NCBI GenBank assembly: GCA_021793055.1
Contig: JAJYTL010000105.1
Coordinates: 1 to 9,358 of the forward strand
Reading direction: 5' to 3'
Length of the DNA: 9,358 nt
Origin: Pseudomonadota bacterium
Lineage (GTDB): Bacteria; Pseudomonadota; Alphaproteobacteria; Ferrovibrionales; Ferrovibrionaceae
The notes under the pieces: model-generated
Seen by the model: only the letters and a program-made list of their open reading frames with translations
What the model was told of the DNA's origin: nothing
Databases searched by the model: none
Part shown: in pieces, positions 1 through 6,293 of the stretch
Layout of the letters: the number at the start of each line of letters is the position of its first letter
Numbering within the stretch: the stretch's first letter is position 1
Position numbers and translations under genes: made by a program

Positions 1-30
1 CCAAACCGCGCCCGCCCAAACCGCGCCCGC
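1..30 (+). repeat. Perfect 15-bp tandem repeat, two copies, inside miaB
   Basis: Bases 1-15 and 16-30 are identical (unit CCAAACCGCGCCCGC). Because 15 is a multiple of three the repeat is in frame, encoding QTAPA twice at the visible N-terminus of MiaB, before the conserved LHVITWGC block. More copies may lie upstream of the window. It looks like a slippage-type duplication in a flexible N-terminal tail. Confidence 0.9.
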
Positions 31-1393
31 TGCGCCACGCCGGCGTCTCCATGTCATCACCTGGGGCTGTCAGATGAATGTCTATGACAGCACCCGGATG
101 GGCGATGTCCTGGCGCCCCTCGGCTATGGCCCGGCGGCATCCCTTGAGGACGCCGACATGGTGATCCTCAACACCTGCCATATCCGCGAGCACGCGACCG
201 AAAAGCTGTTTTCCGAGCTAGGCCGGCTGCGCCGCCTGAAAGACGCGCGCCGCGCCGCCGGCGCGCGCATGCTGCTCGCCGTCGCCGGTTGCGTCGCCCA
301 GGCCGAAGGGGCCGAAATCCTACGTCGCGCGCCTTATGTCGATATCGTCTTCGGTCCGCAAACCTATCACCGGCTGCCGGAGATGGTGGCGCGGATCGAG
401 TCCGGACGCGATGAGGCCGTAATCGATACCGAATTTCCGGTCGAAAGCAAATTCGACTTCCTGCCCGAGGAGCTGAGCCCGCCGGGCGCCAGCGCGTTTC
501 TCGCGGTGCAGGAGGGCTGCGACAAGTTCTGCAGCTTCTGCGTCGTTCCCTATACCCGGGGCGCGGAATATTCGCGGCCGCAGGATGACGTGCTGCGCGA
601 GGCGGCACGCCTGGTGACGGCCGGTGCCCGCGAGATCGTGCTCGTCGGGCAGAACGTCAACGCCTATCACGGGCCCGACGCAACCGGGCGGCCGAGCTCG
701 TTGAGCCGCCTGATCTACGCGCTGGCCGAGGTGCCGGGGCTGATGCGGCTGCGCTATACCACCTCGCATCCGCTTGAGCTCGGCGACGATCTGATCGCCG
801 CGCACCGCGAGGTCGCGATCCTGATGCCCTTCCTGCATCTCCCCGTGCAGTCGGGATCGGACCGAATCCTCGGCCTCATGCAGCGTCGCCACAGCGCCGA
901 CCATTATCGCCGCCTGGTCGACAAGCTGCGCCAAGCGCGGCCCGATCTCGCCATGGCTTCCGACTTCATCGTCGGCTTTCCCGGCGAGAGCGACGCGGAC
1001 TTTCAGGCGACCCTGGCTCTCGTCCGCGATATCGGCTTCGCCCAGGCCTATTCCTTCATGTACAGCCCGCGGCCGGGCACACCCGCCGCCGCGTTGGTCG
1101 AGGACCAGGTTCCGGAAGCGGTCAAGGCCGCGCGCCTCGCTGAATTGCAGGCGCTTATCGGCGATCAGCAATTCGCCTTCAACCGCGCCCAGGAGGGCCG
1201 CGAACTGGCGGTTCTCTTCGATCGTCCGGGGCGGCGGGCAGGCCAGCTCTGGGGCCGCAGTCCCTACATGCAGGCGGTACACGTGACCGCGCCGGAGGCG
1301 TTGATGGGTGGCGTCGCCAAGGTCGAGATCGCGCGGGCGCATGCCGTCTCGCTCGAGGGCCGGCTCGGCCGGGATATGGAAAATGCCGCCTGA
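2..1393 (+). CDS. miaB: MiaB, tRNA-2-methylthio-N6-dimethylallyladenosine synthase (5'-truncated by window edge)
   Basis: A radical-SAM methylthiotransferase that converts i6A37 to ms2i6A37 in tRNAs reading UNN codons, in the cytoplasm. The reading frame is open from base 2, so the real start lies upstream; 463 residues are visible. The first ATG (position 74) is not the start: the upstream in-frame codons read LHVITWGCQMN, and the Cys at 68-70 is the first ligand of the N-terminal [4Fe-4S] cluster. The other two cluster cysteines are in NTCHIREHA (176-178) and AGCVAQAEG (290-292). The radical-SAM motif CDKFCSFC has cysteines at 518-520, 530-532 and 539-541. A C-terminal TRAM-like RNA-binding segment ends in LGRDMENAA. 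The N-terminus before LHVITWGC is a low-complexity Ala/Pro/Gln/Thr stretch ending in three Arg. The stop overlaps the phoH start by 11 nt, indicating co-transcription. Family assignment is secure; paralogues such as RimO and MtaB are unlikely given the motifs and the phoH neighbour. Confidence 0.96.
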   Translation, partial: QTAPAQTAPAAPRRRLHVITWGCQMNVYDSTRMGDVLAPLGYGPAASLEDADMVILNTCHIREHATEKLFSELGRLRRLKDARRAAGARMLLAVAGCVAQAEGAEILRRAPYVDIVFGPQTYHRLPEMVARIESGRDEAVIDTEFPVESKFDFLPEELSPPGASAFLAVQEGCDKFCSFCVVPYTRGAEYSRPQDDVLREAARLVTAGAREIVLVGQNVNAYHGPDATGRPSSLSRLIYALAEVPGLMRLRYTTSHPLELGDDLIAAHREVAILMPFLHLPVQSGSDRILGLMQRRHSADHYRRLVDKLRQARPDLAMASDFIVGFPGESDADFQATLALVRDIGFAQAYSFMYSPRPGTPAAALVEDQVPEAVKAARLAELQALIGDQQFAFNRAQEGRELAVLFDRPGRRAGQLWGRSPYMQAVHVTAPEALMGGVAKVEIARAHAVSLEGRLGRDMENAA

Positions 1394-2447
1394 ATCCTCT
1401 CCGGTGCGGTCGCGTTCGGGTCCCTCGGTGTCCGCCGCGCCACTCGTCATCGACTTCGATGACAACCGGCTGTTGGCTGCCCTTTGCGGCGAGTACGACC
1501 GCCATCTCGCCCGCATCGAGCAGCAACTTTCGGTGACTGTCGCGCCGCGCGGCAACCGGCTCGCCATTGCCGGCTCGCCGGCCGCTCGAGAGGCTGCCGC
1601 GGCCGTGCTGCACGAGCTCTACGCGCGCTTGAAGCGGGGGCAAGATCTCGAGAACGGCGATATCGACGGCGTTATCCGCATGGCCCTGAGCGGCGTGCAG
1701 GGTGCCGCCGGTAAGGGCGGGAGGAAAATCGTCATGGCCGGCGACTTCCCGGCGCTGATCACGCGCAAGCGGCCGGTGACGCCGCGCTCCGCCAATCAGG
1801 GCGCCTATCTCAAGGCATTGGAAACGCACGAACTCGTCTTCGGCCTTGGCCCCGCCGGTACCGGCAAGACCTATCTCGCGGTGGCCATGGCGGTGACCAT
1901 GCTGCTGTCCGGCCGGGCGGACCGCATTATCCTGTCGCGGCCGGCGGTCGAGGCCGGCGAGCGGCTGGGCTTTCTGCCCGGCGACATGCGCGAGAAAGTC
2001 GACCCCTATCTCCGGCCGCTGTACGACGCGCTCTATGATATGCTGCCCGGCGATCAGGTAATGAAGTACCTCGAGAGCGGCGACATCGAGGTGGCGCCGC
2101 TCGCCTTCATGCGCGGCCGTACCTTGGCCAATGCCTTCGTCATTCTGGACGAGGCGCAGAACACCACTCCGGTGCAAATGAAGATGCTGCTGACCCGGCT
2201 CGGCGAGAACTCGCGCATGGTGGTGACCGGCGATTTGAGCCAAGTCGACCTGCCGCTCGGCATGCCGTCCGGCCTGCGCGACGCCGTGACTCTGCTGGAG
2301 GGGGTCGAGGGCATCGCGGTGGTGTCCTTCTCCGAGGACGACGTCGTACGCCACCCGCTGGTGACGCGGGTCGTCCGCGCCTATGCGCAACGCGACGCTG
2401 GGCTCGCGCTCGGCGCCGCGACGCCCAAGGAACGAGGCAAGCCATGA
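1383..2447 (+). CDS. phoH: PhoH/YbeZ family ATPase
   Basis: A cytoplasmic PhoH-family P-loop ATPase with a superfamily-I-helicase-like core, the partner of YbeY in rRNA processing and ribosome maturation in bacteria that have been studied. The chosen ATG at 1383 gives 354 aa, normal for the family, and overlaps miaB by 11 nt. An upstream in-frame ATG at 1308 would add 25 Arg/Ser-rich residues that merely shadow miaB. In-frame GTGs at 1404 and 1428 are also possible because the ribosome-binding site before 1383 is weak. The N-terminal domain (about residues 20-110) precedes Walker A GPAGTGKT (residues 156-163, Lys162) and Walker B VILDEAQN (Asp256, Glu257). VTGDLSQVDLP further on matches the family's conserved sensor-like motif. 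It ends in an ATGA overlap with the next gene. The precise substrate is not well settled in the family. Confidence 0.95.
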   Translation: MPPESSPVRSRSGPSVSAAPLVIDFDDNRLLAALCGEYDRHLARIEQQLSVTVAPRGNRLAIAGSPAAREAAAAVLHELYARLKRGQDLENGDIDGVIRMALSGVQGAAGKGGRKIVMAGDFPALITRKRPVTPRSANQGAYLKALETHELVFGLGPAGTGKTYLAVAMAVTMLLSGRADRIILSRPAVEAGERLGFLPGDMREKVDPYLRPLYDALYDMLPGDQVMKYLESGDIEVAPLAFMRGRTLANAFVILDEAQNTTPVQMKMLLTRLGENSRMVVTGDLSQVDLPLGMPSGLRDAVTLLEGVEGIAVVSFSEDDVVRHPLVTRVVRAYAQRDAGLALGAATPKERGKP

Positions 2448-4852
2448 CCGACGAAACCAAGGGTAGCGACGGCAAGGGTAGCGACGGCAAGGGCAACGAC
2501 GGCGCCGACGCGTCCGCCGGCACGGTCTCGGAAAGCGAGTTGGCTGCCGCCCGGCGTCTTCTATCGGCGACCGCCATCCGTGCGCTGGCCGAGGATCGCT
2601 GGCAGAAGTACCGACCTTGGCTCGATTGGCCGCTGGTGGTTCTCTGCGTGCTCGCTTTCGCGGTCCTGTTCTCACCGGCGACCCTGACCCCTTACCCGGT
2701 GCCGCCCGTCGGCAGTATCGCGCCGGCGACGATCCGCGCCGAGCGCGACTTCCTCATTCTCGACCACAACGTGACGGCCGAGCGCGAAGCCCGCGCCGCG
2801 GCCGACATTGCGCCCATTTTCGATTACAATCCGCATGCCATCCAGGCGCTAAAGGACAAGGTCCGGAACGCGGTGGCCGCGCTCGAGGCGGGCAAGAAAC
2901 GCAATCCCGGCGATGTCGCGGGCCGCGAGGCGGCCTTCTCGAAAGCGCTCGGCATGCCGGTCCACCGCCCAGTGTTCGCATTGATCGATGGTCTGCCGAG
3001 GCCATCCGATCTCGTGGACGCGATCACTTATTTTCTCGACTTCGCGAATGGCGAGCTGATCGTCGGGCAGCATTCGGAACTGCCGGCCAAGGGGCCGATC
3101 ACCCTGGTCAATTTGAGCGACCGCAGCCAGCAAGCGGTTTCCTCGCTCAACCGCATCGTCGATCTCGCCGATGTCCGCCATCTCATGGCGATGCATGCCG
3201 CCGATGCGCCTTACGGCTCCGCCCGGGTCGTGCGCAGCTTCATTCTTGACGCCGCGAGCGATCTGCTGCAGCCCACCCTTACCCCCGACGTCGCGGCGAC
3301 CCAGGCCGCGCGACGCGCGGCCAAGAGCCAGATCGCGCCGGTCTATGTGCGGATCAAGGACGGGCAAATCATGGTTGCCGCCGGCCAACGGGTGACCGCG
3401 GCGATGCGCCAGCGCCTAGTGCGTCTGAACGCGATCGTCGCCAGCCGTCACCCCTGGGGCGGCATGGCGGCCTTCGCCATTCTGGCGAGCGGCCTGTTGC
3501 TGCTTGGCGGCTGGTACTTCCGTCGCAGCGGCGCGCCGAACTGGCCCTCGCGCAAGCAGGCCTATCTCACGCTCTCCGTCACCCTGGTGTCGGCGCTGGT
3601 CGCGATCGCCACCTATCTCGCGGGCCGCAGCTTCGCGGCCGGGCTCGGCCTTGATCGTTTCGCGGCCGATTTCCTGCCACCGGTCGCGCTGGTTTCGGTG
3701 CTGCTGGCGCTTCTTGCCGGCGCCCGCGGCAGCCTGCTCGCCGGCACCGTGCTGTCGATCTTCCTCGCCTTTCGCGTCGACGGCAACGCGCTGATGGTGA
3801 GCTATTATCTGGTCGGTATTCTGACCGGCGGGCTGATCGCCCGCGGCAGCCGGCGCCGTGCCGATTTGATGCGCCTCGGTCTTGCTGTCGGCGTCGCCCA
3901 GGCGGCGGCGGTGCCGGTGATCTTCGTGCTCTCGAGCAAGGGGCTCGACGCCAGCCTGCTGCCGGCCATGGCAGCGGCGCTCTTCTCCGGCCTGCTCACC
4001 GCCTTCGCCTCGGCTGGCCTGTTGCCGCTCTTCGAGCAGGTCTTCGAGGAGACCACCAATATGCGCCTGGTCGAGCTCGCCTCGGCCGACAGCCCGCTTT
4101 TGAAGCAGCTCGCACTGCAATCTCCCGGCACCTTCTACCATTCGATGATTATGAGCAATCTGGCGGAGGCGGCGGGTGATACCATCGGCGCCAACGGCCT
4201 TCAGTGCCGCGTCATGGCGCTCTATCACGACATCGGCAAAATGGTGCGGCCGAGCTATTTCGCGGAAAACCAGCGCGGCGCCAATATTCACGACCGCTTG
4301 CCGCCCGAGCTATCGGCCCGCATCATCTTCGCCCATATCAAGGACGGCATCGATCTGGCGCGGAAGAACCGCCTCGGCCGGCCAGTGCTTGATGCCGTCA
4401 CCCAGCATCAGGGCACGACGTTGCTGCGGGTCTTCTATTTGAAGGCGCTGGAGCGGGCGAAGACCACCGGCGAGAGCGTCGACGAAAGCGAGTTCCGCTA
4501 TCCCGGGCCGCGGCCGCGCACCCGCGAAGCGGCGATCCTGCTGCTGGCCGACGCCGCCGAAGCGGCGACGCGCGCCTTGAAGGAGCCCTCGCCGGCCGAT
4601 CTCCGCGAGCGCGTGCATAAGGTGGTGCAGGAGAAGATGGCCGATCGCCAGCTTGACGAGTGCGGCCTGACCTTGAAGGATCTCAACCGCATCGAAGCAG
4701 CGTTCGTGCGGACGTTGACGCTTGGCGTCTACCATTCGCGTATCGAATATCCGCCGCTCCCGCGCGTGGTGCCGGCGGCGACAAAGGAAGATAGTGGACC
4801 TCCAGATCGAGATTACGGCCGACAATCCAGCCTGGGCGAGCGCGGTTCCTGA
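2444..4852 (+). CDS. 7TM-HDIG phosphohydrolase (PgpH/YqfF-like, putative cyclic dinucleotide phosphodiesterase)
   Basis: An 802-aa inner-membrane protein with the PgpH/YqfF architecture. Residues 1-26 are a charged tail with KGSDG repeats, followed by TM1 at about 61-79 and an extracytoplasmic 7TMR-HDED-like domain at about 85-335 (PPVGSIAPATIRAERDF near its start). A block of about six or seven TM helices spans roughly 340-535, and a cytoplasmic HD domain covers about 545-760. Metal-binding residues are visible: His566 (GTFYHSM), His595-Asp596 (YHDIGK), His631 (AHIKDG), His655 (QHQGT) and Asp703 (LLADAAEA). RYPGPRPRTREAAI and the terminal GIYHSRIEYP-like GVYHSRIEYP are also family hallmarks. 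Listeria PgpH hydrolyses c-di-AMP; the substrate here is inferred only. The ATG sits in an ATGA overlap with phoH and has GAGG at 2434-2437, 6 nt upstream. Its 3' end overlaps ybeY by 59 nt. The position between phoH and ybeY matches the Firmicutes order phoH-yqfF-ybeY. Confidence 0.93.
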   Translation: MTDETKGSDGKGSDGKGNDGADASAGTVSESELAAARRLLSATAIRALAEDRWQKYRPWLDWPLVVLCVLAFAVLFSPATLTPYPVPPVGSIAPATIRAERDFLILDHNVTAEREARAAADIAPIFDYNPHAIQALKDKVRNAVAALEAGKKRNPGDVAGREAAFSKALGMPVHRPVFALIDGLPRPSDLVDAITYFLDFANGELIVGQHSELPAKGPITLVNLSDRSQQAVSSLNRIVDLADVRHLMAMHAADAPYGSARVVRSFILDAASDLLQPTLTPDVAATQAARRAAKSQIAPVYVRIKDGQIMVAAGQRVTAAMRQRLVRLNAIVASRHPWGGMAAFAILASGLLLLGGWYFRRSGAPNWPSRKQAYLTLSVTLVSALVAIATYLAGRSFAAGLGLDRFAADFLPPVALVSVLLALLAGARGSLLAGTVLSIFLAFRVDGNALMVSYYLVGILTGGLIARGSRRRADLMRLGLAVGVAQAAAVPVIFVLSSKGLDASLLPAMAAALFSGLLTAFASAGLLPLFEQVFEETTNMRLVELASADSPLLKQLALQSPGTFYHSMIMSNLAEAAGDTIGANGLQCRVMALYHDIGKMVRPSYFAENQRGANIHDRLPPELSARIIFAHIKDGIDLARKNRLGRPVLDAVTQHQGTTLLRVFYLKALERAKTTGESVDESEFRYPGPRPRTREAAILLLADAAEAATRALKEPSPADLRERVHKVVQEKMADRQLDECGLTLKDLNRIEAAFVRTLTLGVYHSRIEYPPLPRVVPAATKEDSGPPDRDYGRQSSLGERGS
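2459..2503 (+). repeat. 15-bp tandem repeat, three copies, at the HDIG protein N-terminus
   Basis: Units at 2459-2473 and 2474-2488 are identical (AAGGGTAGCGACGGC); the third at 2489-2503 differs at two bases. In frame they encode KGSDG, KGSDG and KGNDG, a hydrophilic flexible cytoplasmic tail before TM1. Copy number could vary between strains without shifting the frame. Confidence 0.92.
4784..4790 (+). promoter_or_regulatory. Ribosome-binding site deciding the ybeY start
   Basis: AAGGAAG lies inside the 3' end of the HDIG gene, a few bases before the GTG at 4794. It supports GTG 4794 as the ybeY start rather than the upstream in-frame ATG at 4722. Confidence 0.75.
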
Positions 4853-5318
4853 CGCCGCGGCGATCGCCGAGCGCGCCGCCCGAGCGGCGTTGGCCGAGGT
4901 GCGGACCCGGGCGCCGGCGGCGCTCGGCGAGGCCGGCGCCTGCGAGCTTGGCATCACGCTGACCGACGACCGGCATATCGCCGCCCTCAATCGCGACTGG
5001 CGGGGCCAGGACCGGCCGACCAATGTGTTGTCCTTCCCGATCGGCGAGGCGTGCGAGGCCGGCGGGCCGGCGCCGCGGTTGCTCGGCGACGTGGTGGTGG
5101 CGCTCGAGACCCTGCTGGCCGAGGCCGCGGCGGAAGCGAAGACGCCGCCCGCCCATCTCAGCCATCTAATTGTCCATGGCGTGCTGCATCTTCTCGGTTA
5201 CGATCATGAGGTGACGGCCGAGGCCGAGGCGATGGAGGCGCTGGAGCGCGACGTGCTGGCCCGGCTCGGGATCGCCGATCCCTATCGTGAACAGGAGGCT
5301 GCCGAGACCGGCCGATGA
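4794..5318 (+). CDS. ybeY: YbeY, rRNA maturation factor (metal-dependent endoribonuclease)
   Basis: A single-domain UPF0054/YbeY protein of 174 aa that acts in the cytoplasm on 16S rRNA 3'-end maturation and 70S ribosome quality control. The zinc site HGxxHxxGxxH is intact: His128, His132 and His138 in HGVLHLLGYDH. The upstream hallmark RGQDRPTNVLSFP occupies about residues 70-82. The start is GTG at 4794, giving VDLQIEITADNP, the usual beta-strand opening of the family, with a good ribosome-binding site at 4784-4790. The longer version from ATG 4722 adds 24 Arg-rich residues that only shadow the end of the preceding gene. The gene overlaps the HDIG gene by 59 nt, so its translation is probably coupled to it. 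Adjacency to phoH (ybeZ) and corC (ybeX) is conserved widely in Proteobacteria. The stop TGA (5316-5318) is part of an ATGA that opens a tiny frame toward corC. Confidence 0.96.
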   Translation: MDLQIEITADNPAWASAVPDAAAIAERAARAALAEVRTRAPAALGEAGACELGITLTDDRHIAALNRDWRGQDRPTNVLSFPIGEACEAGGPAPRLLGDVVVALETLLAEAAAEAKTPPAHLSHLIVHGVLHLLGYDHEVTAEAEAMEALERDVLARLGIADPYREQEAAETGR

Positions 5319-5329
5319 TGCCAAAGTGA
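5315..5329 (+). other. Four-codon bridging frame (MMPK) between ybeY and corC
   Basis: ATG at 5315 overlaps the ybeY stop as ATGA (5315-5318). The frame reads Met-Met-Pro-Lys and stops at TGA 5327-5329, overlapping the likely corC GTG as GTGA (5326-5329). AGGAGG at 5293-5298 is the only strong Shine-Dalgarno match nearby, 16 nt before the first ATG. A role in passing ribosomes from ybeY to corC is inferred, and the pattern could be chance. Confidence 0.3.
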
Positions 5330-6246
5330 GTGACCGCCCCCCGTCTCCATCTTCGTCGTCATTCGCCCGTTCGGGCGCCAGGTCCGCTCCGTTTCGCGCA
5401 CGGCTTAAAAGCCTTTTGGCCCGCGCCCGCCGGCGCGGCGGCGGCGATCTTGAAAACGACGCGCTGCTCGAGGAACTGATTGAGGAGCGGCTCGACGCCG
5501 GTCCGCCGAGCAACCCGCAAGAGCGGCTGATGCTCGCCAATATCCTGCATCTCGAGGATGCGCGGGTCGAGGACGTGATGGTGCCGCGCGTCGACATCAT
5601 CGCGATCGAGATTTCGACCGGTCTCGAAGACGTGCTGGCGATCTGCCGCGAGGCCGGCCACTCCCGTTATCCGGTCTATCGCGAGAGCCTCGACGACGTT
5701 CTCGGCATGGTGCATATCAAGGACCTGCTGCGGTTCTGGGGCACGACCGAGCGCTTCACGCTCGCCTCGGTGATGCGCAAGGCGCTGTTCGTGCCGCCCT
5801 CGATGCCGATCCTCGACCTTCTCATGCAGATGCGCACCACCCGTCACCACATGGCGCTGGTGGTCGACGAATATGGCGGCATCGACGGGCTCGCGACGAT
5901 CGAAGATCTGGTCGAGGAGATCGTCGGCGAGATCGAGGACGAGCATGACGTCGAGGAGGGGCCGAATCTGATCGAGCGTCCCGACGGCACCCTCGAGGCT
6001 AATGCCCGCATGCCGATCGAGGAGCTCGAGGAGCGGCTCGGCCGCGAGCTTCGCACCGAGATCGAGGAGGAGGATATCGATACCTTGGCCGGCCTCGTCT
6101 TCGCCCTGGTCGGCCGCGTGCCCCAGCGCGGCGAGCGCATCCTGCATCCGAGCGGTGTCGAGTTCGAGGTGCTGGACGCCGACCCGCGCCGCCTGCGCCG
6201 TCTCAAGGTCCGCGTTCCGCCGCGGCCGGATGGCGGCGAGGCATGA
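5326..6246 (+). CDS. corC: CorC/HlyC-family CBS-domain protein (YbeX type)
   Basis: A soluble cytoplasmic protein of the CorC/YbeX type, linked in enterobacteria to Mg2+/Co2+ efflux and more recently to ribosome metabolism; its molecular activity is poorly defined. From GTG 5326 it is 306 aa, starting VSDRPPSPS. Two CBS domains follow: the first from about residue 84 (VMVPRVDIIAIE to MVHIKDLL), the second to about residue 205 (containing VDEYGGIDGLATIEDLVEEIVGEI, Asp181). A C-terminal CorC_HlyC transporter-associated domain covers about 218-300. There is no DUF21 membrane domain, which separates it from the longer YhdP/YtfL-type membrane paralogues. The start is uncertain: GTG 5287 would add 13 residues and overlap ybeY by 32 nt. 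Neither GTG has a well-placed ribosome-binding site, so expression is probably translationally coupled. It lies between ybeY and lnt, as in E. coli ybeZ-ybeY-ybeX-lnt. Confidence 0.93.
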   Translation: MSDRPPSPSSSSFARSGARSAPFRARLKSLLARARRRGGGDLENDALLEELIEERLDAGPPSNPQERLMLANILHLEDARVEDVMVPRVDIIAIEISTGLEDVLAICREAGHSRYPVYRESLDDVLGMVHIKDLLRFWGTTERFTLASVMRKALFVPPSMPILDLLMQMRTTRHHMALVVDEYGGIDGLATIEDLVEEIVGEIEDEHDVEEGPNLIERPDGTLEANARMPIEELEERLGRELRTEIEEEDIDTLAGLVFALVGRVPQRGERILHPSGVEFEVLDADPRRLRRLKVRVPPRPDGGEA

Positions 6247-6293
6247 GCGCCGGCAGGCCCCAGAGCGCGCGTGCGGGGCGCGAGCGGCGATGA
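6243..6293 (+). CDS. Candidate 16-codon bridging mini-ORF between corC and lnt
   Basis: ATG at 6243 overlaps the corC stop as ATGA (6243-6246). The frame runs 16 codons (MSAGRPQSARAGRERR) and its TGA (6291-6293) overlaps the lnt ATG as ATGA (6290-6293). It fills the whole 43-nt gap between the two genes exactly. The peptide is Arg-rich with no recognisable domain, so a ribosome-delivery (translational coupling) role is more plausible than a functional peptide. No strong Shine-Dalgarno sequence precedes it; GAGG at 6238-6241 is too close to its ATG. This is an inference from geometry only. Confidence 0.35.
   Translation: MSAGRPQSARAGRERR

Noticed and set aside
1308..1382. N-terminal extension of phoH from ATG 1308
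   Set aside because: The added residues are Arg/Ser-rich and are explained as an out-of-frame reading of the miaB end; ATG 1383 gives the normal family length.
320..1567. Long antisense open frames over miaB, phoH and most other genes, including 498- and 513-aa frames on the minus strand
   Set aside because: They mirror well-supported genes, have Arg/Ala/His-rich composition typical of the antisense of GC-rich coding DNA, show no recognisable domain and lack ribosome-binding sites.
6002..6289. Long N-terminal extension of lnt
   Set aside because: It overlaps the conserved C-terminal domain of corC, is low-complexity, and the typical Lnt N-terminus begins at ATG 6290.
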